From NCBI RefSeq assembly GCF_017918235.1, contig NC_090595.1, forward strand, positions 3,755,501 through 3,819,500: DNA of 64,000 bases, in the 5' to 3' direction. The first letter of the stretch is position 1, and each line of letters starts with the position of its first letter. Both the position numbers and the translations under genes were made by a program. The notes under the pieces are model-generated. The model did no database searches. It was not told the origin of the DNA and saw only the letters and a program-made list of their open reading frames with translations. This document shows, piece after piece, positions 29,245 through 38,811 of the stretch. The DNA is from Porcisia hertigi (taxonomy: Eukaryota; Euglenozoa; Kinetoplastea; Trypanosomatida; Trypanosomatidae).

Positions 29245-30281
29245 ACCTTCTCACGGTGTTCGCTTCTGTGTGCCCGTTTGTGGGGAAACGTCGAAATGAG
29301 TTTGGTACTTGACACCTTACAGCACCCCCGCACGTGAAGCGACTGCAGAACAACTTCTGCTCGCACCCGCTTGTACGGACTGAGCACACGAGAGGGCGGT
29401 GGGTGAGAGTGTCTACAGGGGGGGGGGGGCAAATATATACTCTCTACAGGAGGCTTCCTCCCATGTGGATTATCCTTCAGAGGTTCATGAGACGGTGCGT
29501 CTCTGCTAGCCTGTGTGTGTACGTGTGGATTTTAGCACAGACGCGGGTCTTTCTTCAGCTGAGCCGCAGCCCCAGCAGCGCCTCGACAAAAACAAAACGG
29601 CACCTGACGAGGAACCCCTGTTGAACTCGAAGGAACACCGTCCCGGAGAGGGTGGAATTAACCGTCTACTTACAGCTGGCGCTGCAAAATAATCAAGAGG
29701 AAACAAAAAAGGGGGAGAGGTGCGCCTGAGTCAGCAGCAAACGCATTGTGGAAGCCACATCAGATCACAGGGGGAAAAAGAGTGATCTGGTGTTTCTTGA
29801 ACAGTTTGCATGGCACATGATTGGTAGACGTGTATCATTCATCTCGTACTGCTGCCGCCTCCTCCGGAGGAAGGGGGAAGAAGAGCGAGTAAGACCCCTG
29901 CAAAGAACCGATGATCACTGAAGGATGTGATCAACACATCTGCTCCATTGCTGATACTCGCATGGGGGGGGGGGGAGGAGGCGAAGACATCAGATGAAAA
30001 GGGTCGCACTTACGAAACACACAACGCCGATGACACCGGCGATTCTGATCAAACTCGCCCTGCTGTCATACTCTCTCGCTGCCTGGCACATTGCGAATGC
30101 CGTCTTTGTGGATTTTACCCGCTCAGTGAATTATACAAGGTGAATGTGAACAAGGGGGAGGGGAGGGGAAGGGGAAGGGGGGGGGGGGCGAGGGAAGCAC
30201 ATGCGACCAAGAACTGCGCGTGGTGTTCATGAGTAAGCATTACGTTCATGATCGTGAGCCTGTATCCTGTAGGTGAACAAT
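29245..30281. other. Intergenic, small conserved gene to TMEM65-like gene
   Basis: Non-coding, about 1 kb. A G-run (29417-29428) and GA-rich blocks near 29700-29720, 29965-29985 and 30150-30190 on the plus strand read as polypyrimidine in the transcript. No gene seen. Confidence 0.75.
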
Positions 30282-30554
30282 CTACACGAGGCTCGGCACG
30301 TTCACAGCGATCGGGTGGCCGTACACAGCGACACCGCACTCAAGGCATGCGGTTAGCTGCTTCACAGTATCGCTGCTTCCGTCAAGCTCATATAGCTCGA
30401 CAAGCTCATCGGTGAAGACGTCAGAGAAATACTTCATATAATCGTCACGCACTTTCTGGACCGCCGGCACGACGTCGCCTGTATTTAGACGCGCAGACCC
30501 CTGCCGCTCGGTCATGGTGGGAGTTAGAGGCGAGATATTTTTCTCTGGGGGCAT
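30282..30554 (-). CDS. Small protein of unknown function (90 aa)
   Basis: The open frame extends much further upstream, but a strong polypyrimidine tract ending in CTCTTCTAG (AG near 30604) places the mRNA 5' end just before this ATG. A second ATG 13 codons in is also possible. The product is acidic and mainly helical, with core VRDDYMKYFSDVFTDELVELYEL followed by a helix and GVAVYGHPIAV. The pattern faintly resembles the short Rsa3 ribosome-assembly domain (helix ending in F.DEL, then a hydrophobic helix and G...), but this is only an impression. No membrane segment or catalytic motif. Its ordered composition, unlike the flanks, supports a real gene. Confidence 0.6.
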   Translation of the reverse strand: MPPEKNISPLTPTMTERQGSARLNTGDVVPAVQKVRDDYMKYFSDVFTDELVELYELDGSSDTVKQLTACLECGVAVYGHPIAVNVPSLV

Positions 30555-31107
30555 ATGTGCGTTTCCCCCTTTTCTGGACGAGCCGTGGGAGATATGCAGT
30601 GCTAGAAGAGACAGAGGGAATAAAAGAGCGCAGGAAGAATGAAAAAAAAAACAGCTGAAACAGCCGTCACGAAGTCCAGGTCGATACGTATACAAAAGGG
30701 AGGAGGGGGGGAGGGGAGAAAGACACATGCGTGGAGACGAGTTAGAAGGGCAAGGAAAGACTACAATGCTATACGGGCAGGTTACTCTGGGACGTAACGT
30801 ATGGCATACCAAAAGATAGTAACGCACCGTATCTTTTTCTAAGCCCGCACCAAAGCGCAGTCGCTTCTCATTAGTAGGGAGACCCCCCCTCCTTGAAGGG
30901 TATATGTTCGACTGAGCGGTTGAATGGAAAACCAGCCAGTTTTGTGATTTTTCAAAGCACAGGCAGCACGCAGGAGCACGCGCCCAGTGACAATTGTCCC
31001 TGCGACAAAGCAACAGAAATGAAGCAGGACGTTTCCCATCGCCCAAGAAGAATGAGCGAGCTTTTCATCCTCCATATTATTCTTACTCGCCCGACGACTT
31101 GGCTTGC
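30555..31107. other. Intergenic, tRNA ligase to small gene
   Basis: Holds the 5' UTR and acceptor tract of the 90-aa gene and the 3' UTR of the tRNA ligase gene. A second polypyrimidine block (plus-strand purines at about 30695-30725) is present. No further gene. Confidence 0.75.
30603..30645 (-). promoter_or_regulatory. Probable trans-splice acceptor of the 90-aa gene
   Basis: Minus-strand T/C-rich tract (TTTTTTTTTCATTCTTCC and onwards) ending in CTTCTAG about 50 bases before the chosen ATG. It argues against starts further upstream in the same open frame. Confidence 0.6.
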
Positions 31108-33825
31108 TTATGTGCGGCACAACTCCACTACACCTCGCACAGAAAGAGCCGTGCTCAACTGAAACTGAGCGAAGTTGTGGTACTTTCGCTGGCTTCGGTT
31201 AACAGCTCGACACGACTCGCGCCGTTCTGCCTCCAGTGAATCATTCTCCGCCTGCCAAAGATCGAACGCGGAGGTCATGCCCCCAGCATAAGCGGCAGGG
31301 ACTCCCACTGCGGTGCCAACTGTTATGTGGAGGCGGGTGGCAGTGTGCCTGGTGCTATCCATACCCTGCCCCTGCACTTCCAGGCCACCGGCCAAAGTGA
31401 CGCCAAAAGACAAGGCGTGGCGGTCCAAAAGCAGAGATTCAACGTGCACTGTCACTTCCTGGCCGAGGTGCATGCCGGTTTGAGAGAGATACTCCAGCGT
31501 TGCTTCGTCGACACTTGACGTTCCATCTGTTGCCTTGATGTGCAGGAGCGTTACGTGCGGCCTTGCCGGCTCGACCACAAACCGCTCTTGTAGTGCCTTT
31601 TCCACCTCAGTTGACCCACTAGCACCACGCCCGTGCAGTAGCCAACCACGCAGCCACTTCAAATGTCCTCTGGTTACGTGACCAGTGACGGGAGAAAATG
31701 AAAGTGATGACGAACCTCGAAGTGCTGACACGACTCGCTGCAAGAGACAACGACCAAGAGACACGAAAGACACTGCTTCCTGGCGCGGCTGGTCAAGCGT
31801 CGAATAAACCAGCTGTGCAGCAGCGCCGCGAAGCGCCTCTGTCGAGCAGTCCAGTCGTAACTGCAGAGAGGCTGTCCTAGTTACTTTTGGCATCCGCATC
31901 TTCGAAAATATGGCAGAAAGGTCTACAGAATTACTCTCCGGCAAGCCTAGCAAGTCGCGCAGGAGATGTGCATCGTTCAAATGCTTCTCGCTCCGTAGTG
32001 CTGGGATTGTCAAGATTCGGCAGCGACCGGTGCTGCTCGAGAGAGGTGCTCCTTGCACTAGGTGGGCTCGCAAACTAGCTACCGCTTCCTCTGTGCAGCA
32101 CTTGTTCGTGTCCACGCGCCATGCAGCCTCCTTCAAAGAAGGTGGCTGGAATTTTTTTCGAACGGCATAGAGCGCCTGCTGAGCCTCTGCAGCGCTGTGG
32201 AGCACTTCGTGACCCTCGCGGGCAGCGGCACGCTGCGCCATCACACTGAGGTCAGAACACTCAACGTACGCAACTTCGTACCGGTGTAACATCCTCGGAA
32301 GGTATTGCCGCCATACCTGCCGACTTGCCTGCGTTGCATGACACGCGTCCAAAAGAAGAACACCACTCTGGTTTGCCTCGGAAGAGAAACATGACACCTC
32401 CCGCACCTGACGGCACAGCGTCTGGTGAACTAGCGCACGCAGCCGTCGCTGTCTGTGCTTGCTACTCGCGTCCGTGATGCCGTGGTCGGCCGCCACGGTG
32501 CGGTTCACAGTGTCACGACTTAGATGCACGACAAAGCTGAAGGGGGACAAGCCCTCCTGCAACGCGAGCGCGCGGGTGAGCGCCATCGCCAGCGTCGATT
32601 TGCCAGCCCCAGGCAACCCGCAGAGGACCACCACGGTGAGAGGGCATCGACTACGGGGACAGGCGAGGAGCGCCGTGGTGCGCTGAAGGCGAGCAAGCGC
32701 CTCGCCAACTGACTCGCTGGCGTCTCGGTGTCGCACCCGCTGCTGAGCCAATAAGCCTGACTCGAACGCGCTGTTCAATGCATGCACCCCTGCTTCCTCC
32801 ACGCGGCATCGAACCTCTGCCGCGCTCCGCGGCTGAAGCCATCCCATCAGAGCTTGATGGTAGAGATAACTCTGTGGTCGTGAATCTCCGCATACAAGAG
32901 AGCGGAAGGCGCGCAAGACAACGTACTTCGGCGTCTTGAGCTTCAGCCGCAAAGGGAAGCGCCATTGGGGCACGGAAGCCGCGGTCGGCTCTGCCACCTC
33001 GATTAGCAACACGAACCCTTCTGCAAGCTGTGGACAGGAACTGAAGGGTGGGTACGCTGCATTCCAGGAAGCTGTTGCAGCGAACAAGGAGCAAAGAGCC
33101 GCATCGTTCGGCACTGCCACGCCTGGGGCACAGACCAGACCCCACCGATCCGCCATTGCTGGCAATTCCGAAAAACAGAGACTCTCCTCCCGCAGCTGTG
33201 TGCGCCTCTGTACCGCGATGAGAACCATTTTCTCGTCAAACTGTTCGTCTTCAAGGACTGGATGGTGGAAATCCTGCGCGCGTCGAATGCACTCACAAGA
33301 CGCGCACGCTCCCCATTCGAATAAGTCTGCTGCCAGTCGAGCTCGATGCGCCTCATCCACTTTCTCCAGCAGCTCGCGCGCTGCGTCGACGTGAGGGCCG
33401 GCAAGAACGTGTTTACTCATGATCTCCAGGCCTACTCCATCGAGTGAGAAGAGCGTGATAATGAATCCTGCCATCTTTCGCACGGCCCACACACGGTACG
33501 CGTCTGTCCACAGTGAGGAATCCCTCAGCCAGTCGCCACCGACCTCGTCAAGGTCGAAAAACTTGTTGACGCCGCGACACACAATGCTGCCATCAACGCG
33601 GTCGATTAGAAGTGAACGTGCACCACAGGGTAGTCCATTGACATCCCCCTGTGAGGCATTCTTGACGCTTACGGAGGCGACACCATGTCCGTCAGAAAGT
33701 GTCACACTCGTCAAAGACACTCGACCACGTGCAACGTACTCGTCGAGTACTGCAGTGTCAACCTTGATGGCATGGAGGGTATTTTGCTCCCTTTGAAACC
33801 AGCACTCACGCTTCAGCACTTCCAT
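31108..33825 (-). CDS. TRL1: tRNA ligase Trl1 (ligase-kinase-cyclic phosphodiesterase)
   Basis: This 905-residue fungal/kinetoplastid-type tRNA ligase seals tRNA exon halves after intron removal; in trypanosomes the substrate is intron-containing tRNA-Tyr. It has three domains. The N-terminal adenylyltransferase has CRGVNKFFDLDE followed by RKMAGFIITLFSLDG, so the predicted nucleotidyl Lys is about residue 117. It also has motif IV-like EGFVLLIEV and motif V-like RLKLKTPKYVVLRAF. The polynucleotide kinase domain has P-loop GLPGAGKST at about 403-411. The C-terminal 2H cyclic phosphodiesterase has HVTLLHI and LHITVG as its two H-x-T motifs. Motif I usually reads K-x-N/D-G, whereas here it is K-M-A-G. 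The open frame begins at a non-ATG codon; the first ATG is at 33825. Confidence 0.9.
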   Translation of the reverse strand: MEVLKRECWFQREQNTLHAIKVDTAVLDEYVARGRVSLTSVTLSDGHGVASVSVKNASQGDVNGLPCGARSLLIDRVDGSIVCRGVNKFFDLDEVGGDWLRDSSLWTDAYRVWAVRKMAGFIITLFSLDGVGLEIMSKHVLAGPHVDAARELLEKVDEAHRARLAADLFEWGACASCECIRRAQDFHHPVLEDEQFDEKMVLIAVQRRTQLREESLCFSELPAMADRWGLVCAPGVAVPNDAALCSLFAATASWNAAYPPFSSCPQLAEGFVLLIEVAEPTAASVPQWRFPLRLKLKTPKYVVLRAFRSLVCGDSRPQSYLYHQALMGWLQPRSAAEVRCRVEEAGVHALNSAFESGLLAQQRVRHRDASESVGEALARLQRTTALLACPRSRCPLTVVVLCGLPGAGKSTLAMALTRALALQEGLSPFSFVVHLSRDTVNRTVAADHGITDASSKHRQRRLRALVHQTLCRQVREVSCFSSEANQSGVLLLDACHATQASRQVWRQYLPRMLHRYEVAYVECSDLSVMAQRAAAREGHEVLHSAAEAQQALYAVRKKFQPPSLKEAAWRVDTNKCCTEEAVASLRAHLVQGAPLSSSTGRCRILTIPALRSEKHLNDAHLLRDLLGLPESNSVDLSAIFSKMRMPKVTRTASLQLRLDCSTEALRGAAAQLVYSTLDQPRQEAVSFVSLGRCLLQRVVSALRGSSSLSFSPVTGHVTRGHLKWLRGWLLHGRGASGSTEVEKALQERFVVEPARPHVTLLHIKATDGTSSVDEATLEYLSQTGMHLGQEVTVHVESLLLDRHALSFGVTLAGGLEVQGQGMDSTRHTATRLHITVGTAVGVPAAYAGGMTSAFDLWQAENDSLEAERRESCRAVNRSQRKYHNFAQFQLSTALSVRGVVELCRT

Positions 33826-34462
33826 GGTGCAGGACAAAACTGCGCGCGCTTTGTCTGTGTGTGGGGGGTGTTGGTGCCCTCCCAGAAGGGCACTCGGCTA
33901 CAAGTAGACAACAAGAGGAGGAAAAGCAAGTGCTGTGCTGGAAAAGAAAGCAAAGAGCATGTCGGGGCTCTGAAGTGCACTGAGCAACAAAATGGCTTCG
34001 AGACTCAAAAGTTGGCGGGAGCATGATGGAGAGGGTGCAACCAGACACTCATCCGCGCACGCTTCGTCGGAACCGAAGATGGAGAAAATTAGTGATAGGG
34101 CCAGTGAGTAGAGTGGCTCACCACGCTGTTGTGTCTTCGGCGGAGCTTCTTTTTTTTTTTCGGTTGATGGGAGTGTGGATTCCCTTTTGTTCAACGCAAC
34201 ATCTATCAAGGAGAAAAAAAAAAGAGCATCGCACAGTAGTATGTGCTTTAGAAGAAATGAGCAGAGACCATGCGTGGCATGCGCGCCGTGCCAATTCAGG
34301 CGACGCGAAAAGAACGCTGTGCCTAGTCCCACACAGACCTCACCAACAGTGCCCCAAAGCAGTTGGGTGGAAAAGGGGGTAGAGGGTTCGTTTACATCTT
34401 CTCGACTGAAAAGCGCCACCCCTCACCACCTGTTGCGCCATACAAAACTAAAACACTTCTGC
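33826..34462. other. Intergenic, Ala/Pro/Val-rich protein to tRNA ligase
   Basis: Non-coding; 5' UTR of the tRNA ligase gene and 3' UTR of the next gene. T9-T10 and A10 runs occur near 34150 and 34215. A 173-codon minus frame (33898-34419) has no family resemblance and is not called. Confidence 0.7.
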
Positions 34463-36346
34463 CTACGCAAACGTCCCCATCGCCGCAGCAGCGAAACCAC
34501 CTACACCTCGCAGAGGCGATTGGCCCTCCCCATCGATCGTCATGACGTGCTCACTTGTGAAAGAAGGACCCCTGACCGGCAGGACTTCCTTCCTCGGGGC
34601 TGCAGCCCCCAATCTTGAGGCACAGTTGGGCCGTCGCGCATGATCACGGGGTTGACACACAGCCTGTACGAGCTGCATCGATTCGGCCGACAAGATATCC
34701 TTTAGGCGGGGTGTCGCTCTATCTTGGGCCCCGATCGTCAAAAGCAGTACAACACTGTCCAGTTTCCCCGCTGCAGCCGCGAACTGCAGTAGGGTGCCTC
34801 GCATCCCCAGCCCAAGCACAAACGTGTCGCCTGCTCTCTTCAAGCCCCATTGGCGCCGTCTGTAGTGCACGTAGCCAGTGCTATCTAGCATACCGTCGAA
34901 CTTGCGCTTCTCCATCGCGGCGCTGAGCTGCTCTGGAGACCCGAAGTACGCGGTGGTCCAAATATTCGCCTTCGCCACATCTTCGGCCTCGCCAGCCATT
35001 TGAGCGGTACCACTCACGACGTCTTTCCGTGCGGCAACGTGGCTTGTCGTCGCTGGAGAGGATGCGACCCGCTGAGCCAGGACCACGCGTCGGGTCTCGA
35101 TTTTCAAGTATTGCCTCGCCAATTCGAGTTGATCAACGAGAAACTGAAGTCGCTGGCCCTCCAGCGCCTTGTGGGAGCCCTCCGCGCGCCTCACGTTTGC
35201 AGTAACGGCGAGTGGCGGGCGCACGAGGTCCAGGGGTGCTCCGCTGTACTTGGCGCCGCCAAAAACAACGTACTCCGGGGGCAGCGTGGCTGGCAGGGCC
35301 GAGGCCACCTCCTCCTCCGACCAGCGCAGAGGCGCAATGGGTGATAGAAGATGCGGCTCCGAGGCGTCAGCCAGAGGAAACTTCAGTGGTGGCGAACATA
35401 AAGACGAGCCCTTCAGCAACACAGGATATATCCACGTGGTGTAATCTGGCACGTGCGGGTAAGCCGCCTGCTCCTCTTCAGACGAGACGACATCAACTGG
35501 CACCACCGCATTCGCCGGCTCCTCTGACGCACGGAGTTGAGGGACGTCTGGCGGCGGCAATGCAGGGGACGATGAAGAAAGAGGCACCGACGTCTCAGGC
35601 AACCGTGCTGGTGCACTAGGGACAAACACGGGCACTGCCGGCAGTGATGATGCAGCTACGCCCTCGGCCCCCCCTCCCGGTGGTACAAAAGTCACCTTCC
35701 TGGTATCATCGGGATGGACCAGCCCCACCGGCGCAGGTACAGAAGCCATTAGAATCGAAGGGGGCGGCGACGCTGCTACGGAGGAGCCAGGCGACGGAGT
35801 CAGGTACGGCGCAACGTTAGAAGCCGGCAGTGGTAGTGCCGACTGCGTTGACTGAGGCACAGGCAGCTGAGGCTTTCCAAACACCGTCGCGGGAGAAACA
35901 GGAAGGAGTGGTACGGGCGGGGCTAGGGCGGCTTGCGCTGAAAGATGGGAAGTGGAAAGACTGACACGAGCCACGGGCGAAGACGAAGCAGAAGCACCAC
36001 CGGAAAGCGAGGCTGACAGCGGTGCAGCGTACTGTGCAGCTGTAGTGCTCGGAATACAGGGGGCATTGCGCACAAGGGTCGGCTCAAACGAAGAGTGTGC
36101 CGGCATTAGAACTGAGGGACTCTCGACAGCAACGGGGAAAGCCATAGGCGCGCATGGAGAGGCCAGGCTCACAGGCGCCACCGCGGGGGAAGAAGCGGCA
36201 AGGGGGACCGGTATTGCAGTCGGCGCTCCTCGAGCCGGTAGGACAGGGAATAAAGGCGCCGCTAGAAGCGGGGCGGGCTGTGTTGGCACTGGCACTTGAA
36301 GAGCAAGTGGAGTTGGAAGACTCGCGGCGCTGTCGCCAAGAAGCAT
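34463..36346 (-). CDS. Ala/Pro/Val-rich protein with ankyrin-like C-terminus
   Basis: No family recognised for the whole protein (627 residues). The first 290 residues are low-complexity Ala/Pro/Val/Ser, predicted disordered. A more ordered middle contains YTTWIYPVLLKGSSLC and PPEYVVFGGAKYSG. A helical stretch with ALEGQRLQFLVDQLELARQY is near residue 390. Near residue 470, DVAKANIWTTAYFGSPEQLSA begins a possible ankyrin pair with GTLLQFAAAAGKLDSVVLLLTIGA further on, a good match to an ankyrin helix-turn-helix. Start is ATG. The function is unknown; ankyrin-like ends suggest protein binding. Codon use in the disordered part is as constrained as in neighbours, so a real gene is likely. Confidence 0.75.
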   Translation of the reverse strand: MLLGDSAASLPTPLALQVPVPTQPAPLLAAPLFPVLPARGAPTAIPVPLAASSPAVAPVSLASPCAPMAFPVAVESPSVLMPAHSSFEPTLVRNAPCIPSTTAAQYAAPLSASLSGGASASSSPVARVSLSTSHLSAQAALAPPVPLLPVSPATVFGKPQLPVPQSTQSALPLPASNVAPYLTPSPGSSVAASPPPSILMASVPAPVGLVHPDDTRKVTFVPPGGGAEGVAASSLPAVPVFVPSAPARLPETSVPLSSSSPALPPPDVPQLRASEEPANAVVPVDVVSSEEEQAAYPHVPDYTTWIYPVLLKGSSLCSPPLKFPLADASEPHLLSPIAPLRWSEEEVASALPATLPPEYVVFGGAKYSGAPLDLVRPPLAVTANVRRAEGSHKALEGQRLQFLVDQLELARQYLKIETRRVVLAQRVASSPATTSHVAARKDVVSGTAQMAGEAEDVAKANIWTTAYFGSPEQLSAAMEKRKFDGMLDSTGYVHYRRRQWGLKRAGDTFVLGLGMRGTLLQFAAAAGKLDSVVLLLTIGAQDRATPRLKDILSAESMQLVQAVCQPRDHARRPNCASRLGAAAPRKEVLPVRGPSFTSEHVMTIDGEGQSPLRGVGGFAAAAMGTFA

Positions 36347-36959
36347 GTCGGTCCTAGGGAATCCACGTCGAGAAAAAACAGAATGCTACTGCTGAAAAAA
36401 CCGCCCTAAACGTCACGGAAACGAGAAAATTCGATGAGGGCAAAAGAGCACAGGGCGGGGAGGAGGAGGAAAGACGCGGTTTCAAGACAGCTAAAGCGGG
36501 AGGGGGGGGGGGTACAGAGGGGAGAGAATGATAGGGCGCTGCAAAAGTGGCAGGGGCAGAGGGCACTGTAGCAACGCATCTCTGAGAGAGACACTGTCAT
36601 TATATTGGCGATGGGTCGCTGAGGCTGGAAGGGAAAAATGTAATTTGGTGAGTTGATTCCTGTGTGTTTCTACTGTCACAGGTGAATAGAATTACAAAAT
36701 GGCTTCCCCCCCCCTCGCCAAGAATTCCATTAGAAAAAAAAAACCGGACGCCTCCCTCCCCCTGCTTTGCCTCTCTTAAAGCGTTTCGCTTATGCAACCC
36801 ACCCTTTAAGGATAAAGACGCTACACCGCCTCCCTGGCGAACAAGGCGCTAGGACTCCATACGGCTAGTTCATTTTTTTTTCGCCAGGCACCTCTCCAAC
36901 CCCGTCTGTGCGCACTTTGGGTAGCCACTGCATGTGCAGCAACAATCCCGCTGTACCTC
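36347..36959. other. Intergenic, EVE protein to Ala/Pro/Val-rich protein
   Basis: Non-coding. A purine block at about 36495-36515 (G10) and others at 36440-36480 on the plus strand read as polypyrimidine tracts of the downstream gene. No gene seen. Confidence 0.75.
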
Positions 36960-37454
36960 TTACGCTTTCAGACGTTCCTCGTACATGCGCAGTATGTACG
37001 CGTACTCCACCGCATCCACCGGTTGCACGCTCAGACGTGATTGTGTAAAGAGAGCCATCTTTTGCAGCTCCGATCGCAACTTCATTTCCTGCAACGTCAC
37101 AACGGCGTCCCACTTGGCCACAAACCTCACATCTACCATCTGCCAGGGGTTTTTCTCCTTCGTAGCCTTTGGGTCAAAGTAATCCGAAGTCTTGTCCAAT
37201 GCGGTGAAGTCGTCGTACGCCGACCGCACAACCTCAGCAAGCCCAGCGACTCCTGGCTGCTTTGTATTGCTGTGGTAAAAGAGAACCTTGTCTCCGACTG
37301 TCATCGCACGCATGTGATTTCTTGCAGCGTAGTTGCGCACTCCGTCCCACGGGGAGGTGTTCTGCTTCGCCAAGTCATCGATAGAGAACTTGTGGGGTTC
37401 CGATTTCATCAACCAGTAGTGAATATCCCCTGAGCGCTGGCGTTTGCGCTTCAT
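36960..37454 (-). CDS. EVE-domain protein (THYN1-like)
   Basis: This 164-residue protein consists almost entirely of an EVE domain, a PUA-related fold that recognises modified bases in DNA or RNA. Family features are HYWLMKSEPHKFSIDDL, TSPWDGVRNYAARNHMRAM, GDKVLFYHSNTKQPGVAGLAEV and DPWQMVDVRF-like WQMVDVRFVAKW. The lead MKRKRQRSG is basic and could be a nuclear signal, as in animal THYN1. The open frame runs upstream without ATG; 37454 is its first ATG and lies after a C/T tract and AG near 37510. Trypanosomatids carry modified bases such as base J in DNA and many rRNA modifications, but which one (if any) this protein reads is not known to me. Confidence 0.9.
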   Translation of the reverse strand: MKRKRQRSGDIHYWLMKSEPHKFSIDDLAKQNTSPWDGVRNYAARNHMRAMTVGDKVLFYHSNTKQPGVAGLAEVVRSAYDDFTALDKTSDYFDPKATKEKNPWQMVDVRFVAKWDAVVTLQEMKLRSELQKMALFTQSRLSVQPVDAVEYAYILRMYEERLKA

Positions 37455-37950
37455 TTCAGTGCGGTAAGCGAGAGCGATGAACGACTGCCCCGAAGAGGCA
37501 AAGTGCGATCTTTGATAATGACGCAAAGGAGGAGACAAAAGAAATGAGAAATACTGGATCCGCAGTATCGCCCAGGCGAAACTGGAAGGCGGAAACTAGC
37601 GACCAACTCAACGCGCCGACAACGAGTAGCCTCGTGCCACATGCAAATTCCTACCGATTCCACAGCGCGGTGAGCTCAGCAGCGTCGCGAATGCCCCCCT
37701 CAGGAAGAACTGCTGAGTTTCGACCGCGCGCCCCCTGCAGCCCTGGCGACAAGAAAATACAAGAACGACGCGCAAGAGTGAAATCATGCTGCTCGTTTCC
37801 TTTCGGTAACGTGTTTGGTCGTACCCCCGGTGATGCTGTAGGACTAAGAGACACGCAGGGGAAAGAAGGAAAAAAAAGAAACAGCAATACAGCCTGAGGA
37901 AGCTAGCAGCAGCGCCACCACCACAGCTTTGCGCCATAAGGTACCAGTCT
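37455..37950. other. Intergenic, bromodomain factor to EVE protein
   Basis: Non-coding: the short 5' UTR of the EVE gene, with a T/C-rich acceptor tract around 37512-37545, and the 3' UTR of the bromodomain gene. No gene seen. Confidence 0.75.
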
Positions 37951-38811
37951 TCACATCGGTGATAACTCCTCAAAGTCGCCGTCTTCCAACCACTCCCCCG
38001 CCTCTTCGAGGCGGATAGGGCTCACCTCCTCCATCATCAGCATCGGCGTTTGTGTATTTTGAGGTACCTGCTCTAACTGCGGTTCAGCGTCTTGGTGGAA
38101 CTTTACATCTGCATCCTCCTGCATCAACGCAGCATGTGCCCCGGTCATTGTTTGCCGGCGCCGATTCGACACACGCGACACCTTTACGGCCTGCCGCAGC
38201 TTTTCTCTTTTCTCTCGGTGTTCAGCGCTGCTCTTGGCATACTCGAGCATGCGCCGCAGTGTTGCGCTTTTTGCGGTACGGAGCTGAATGTTTGTGTTAC
38301 CTGCCATCGAGCCTATCTCTAGGCCTTCGTAAAGAGCGTAAATGCGAAGAACCTCTCGGCTATCGGCAGAAGACATGCCGGTGCACGCCTTCTTCACCTC
38401 CGCTGGCGGAACCGGCGCGGCCCTGAGCTCAGTAACGAATCGATCCTCCATGAGAATCTCCATTGCACGAGCGAGCTTTGAGGCTGGGGCGTGAATTCCT
38501 TTGTATAGGTAGCAGTTATTGACTACGGCGCGCATGTCAGTCATGAAGTCCGCAGGGGTCTTGTACTCGTAGCGCTGCAGCTTCCGTCGAATGAGTTCCC
38601 AGTACATGGGTTGGGGAACGTGTTGCGCGTAGTCCGGTAAGGAGGCTGGGTTTCTGAGAAACAAATCATCGCTGTCGAGTTCAGAAACGGACTCCATGAT
38701 CCGGCGACAATCTTCGTAGAAAAGACCATCGAGATAGCGAAAAATGTCGCTTCGCCGCCTCTTCAGACGACTACGTAGCTCGTCCACAAGAATTTGGGTA
38801 CTTGAGGACAT
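37951..38811 (-). CDS. Bromodomain factor (BDF1-like)
   Basis: This 286-residue protein has one bromodomain at about residues 20-130. The ZA loop holds NPASLPDYAQHVPQPMYWELIRRKL, matching the P-x-Y...P-M-D/Y-L-x-x-I pattern. Helix B has FMTDMRAVVNNCYLYKG. Bromodomains read acetylated lysine on histones. In trypanosomatids BDFs mark transcription start regions. The Asn that normally anchors acetyl-lysine (the last residue of N-C-Y-x-Y-N) is Lys104 here. The rest is a charged linker and an acidic tail ending EWLEDGDFEELSPM, possibly an interaction segment. Assignment to BDF1 rests on remembered synteny with Nup155, CCT8 and PDI, not on sequence comparison. Start is ATG. Confidence 0.85.
   Translation of the reverse strand: MSSSTQILVDELRSRLKRRRSDIFRYLDGLFYEDCRRIMESVSELDSDDLFLRNPASLPDYAQHVPQPMYWELIRRKLQRYEYKTPADFMTDMRAVVNNCYLYKGIHAPASKLARAMEILMEDRFVTELRAAPVPPAEVKKACTGMSSADSREVLRIYALYEGLEIGSMAGNTNIQLRTAKSATLRRMLEYAKSSAEHREKREKLRQAVKVSRVSNRRRQTMTGAHAALMQEDADVKFHQDAEPQLEQVPQNTQTPMLMMEEVSPIRLEEAGEWLEDGDFEELSPM

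Noticed and set aside
33898-34419. 173-codon minus frame upstream of the tRNA ligase gene
   Set aside because: No family resemblance and lies entirely in the short gap that must contain the ligase 5' UTR.
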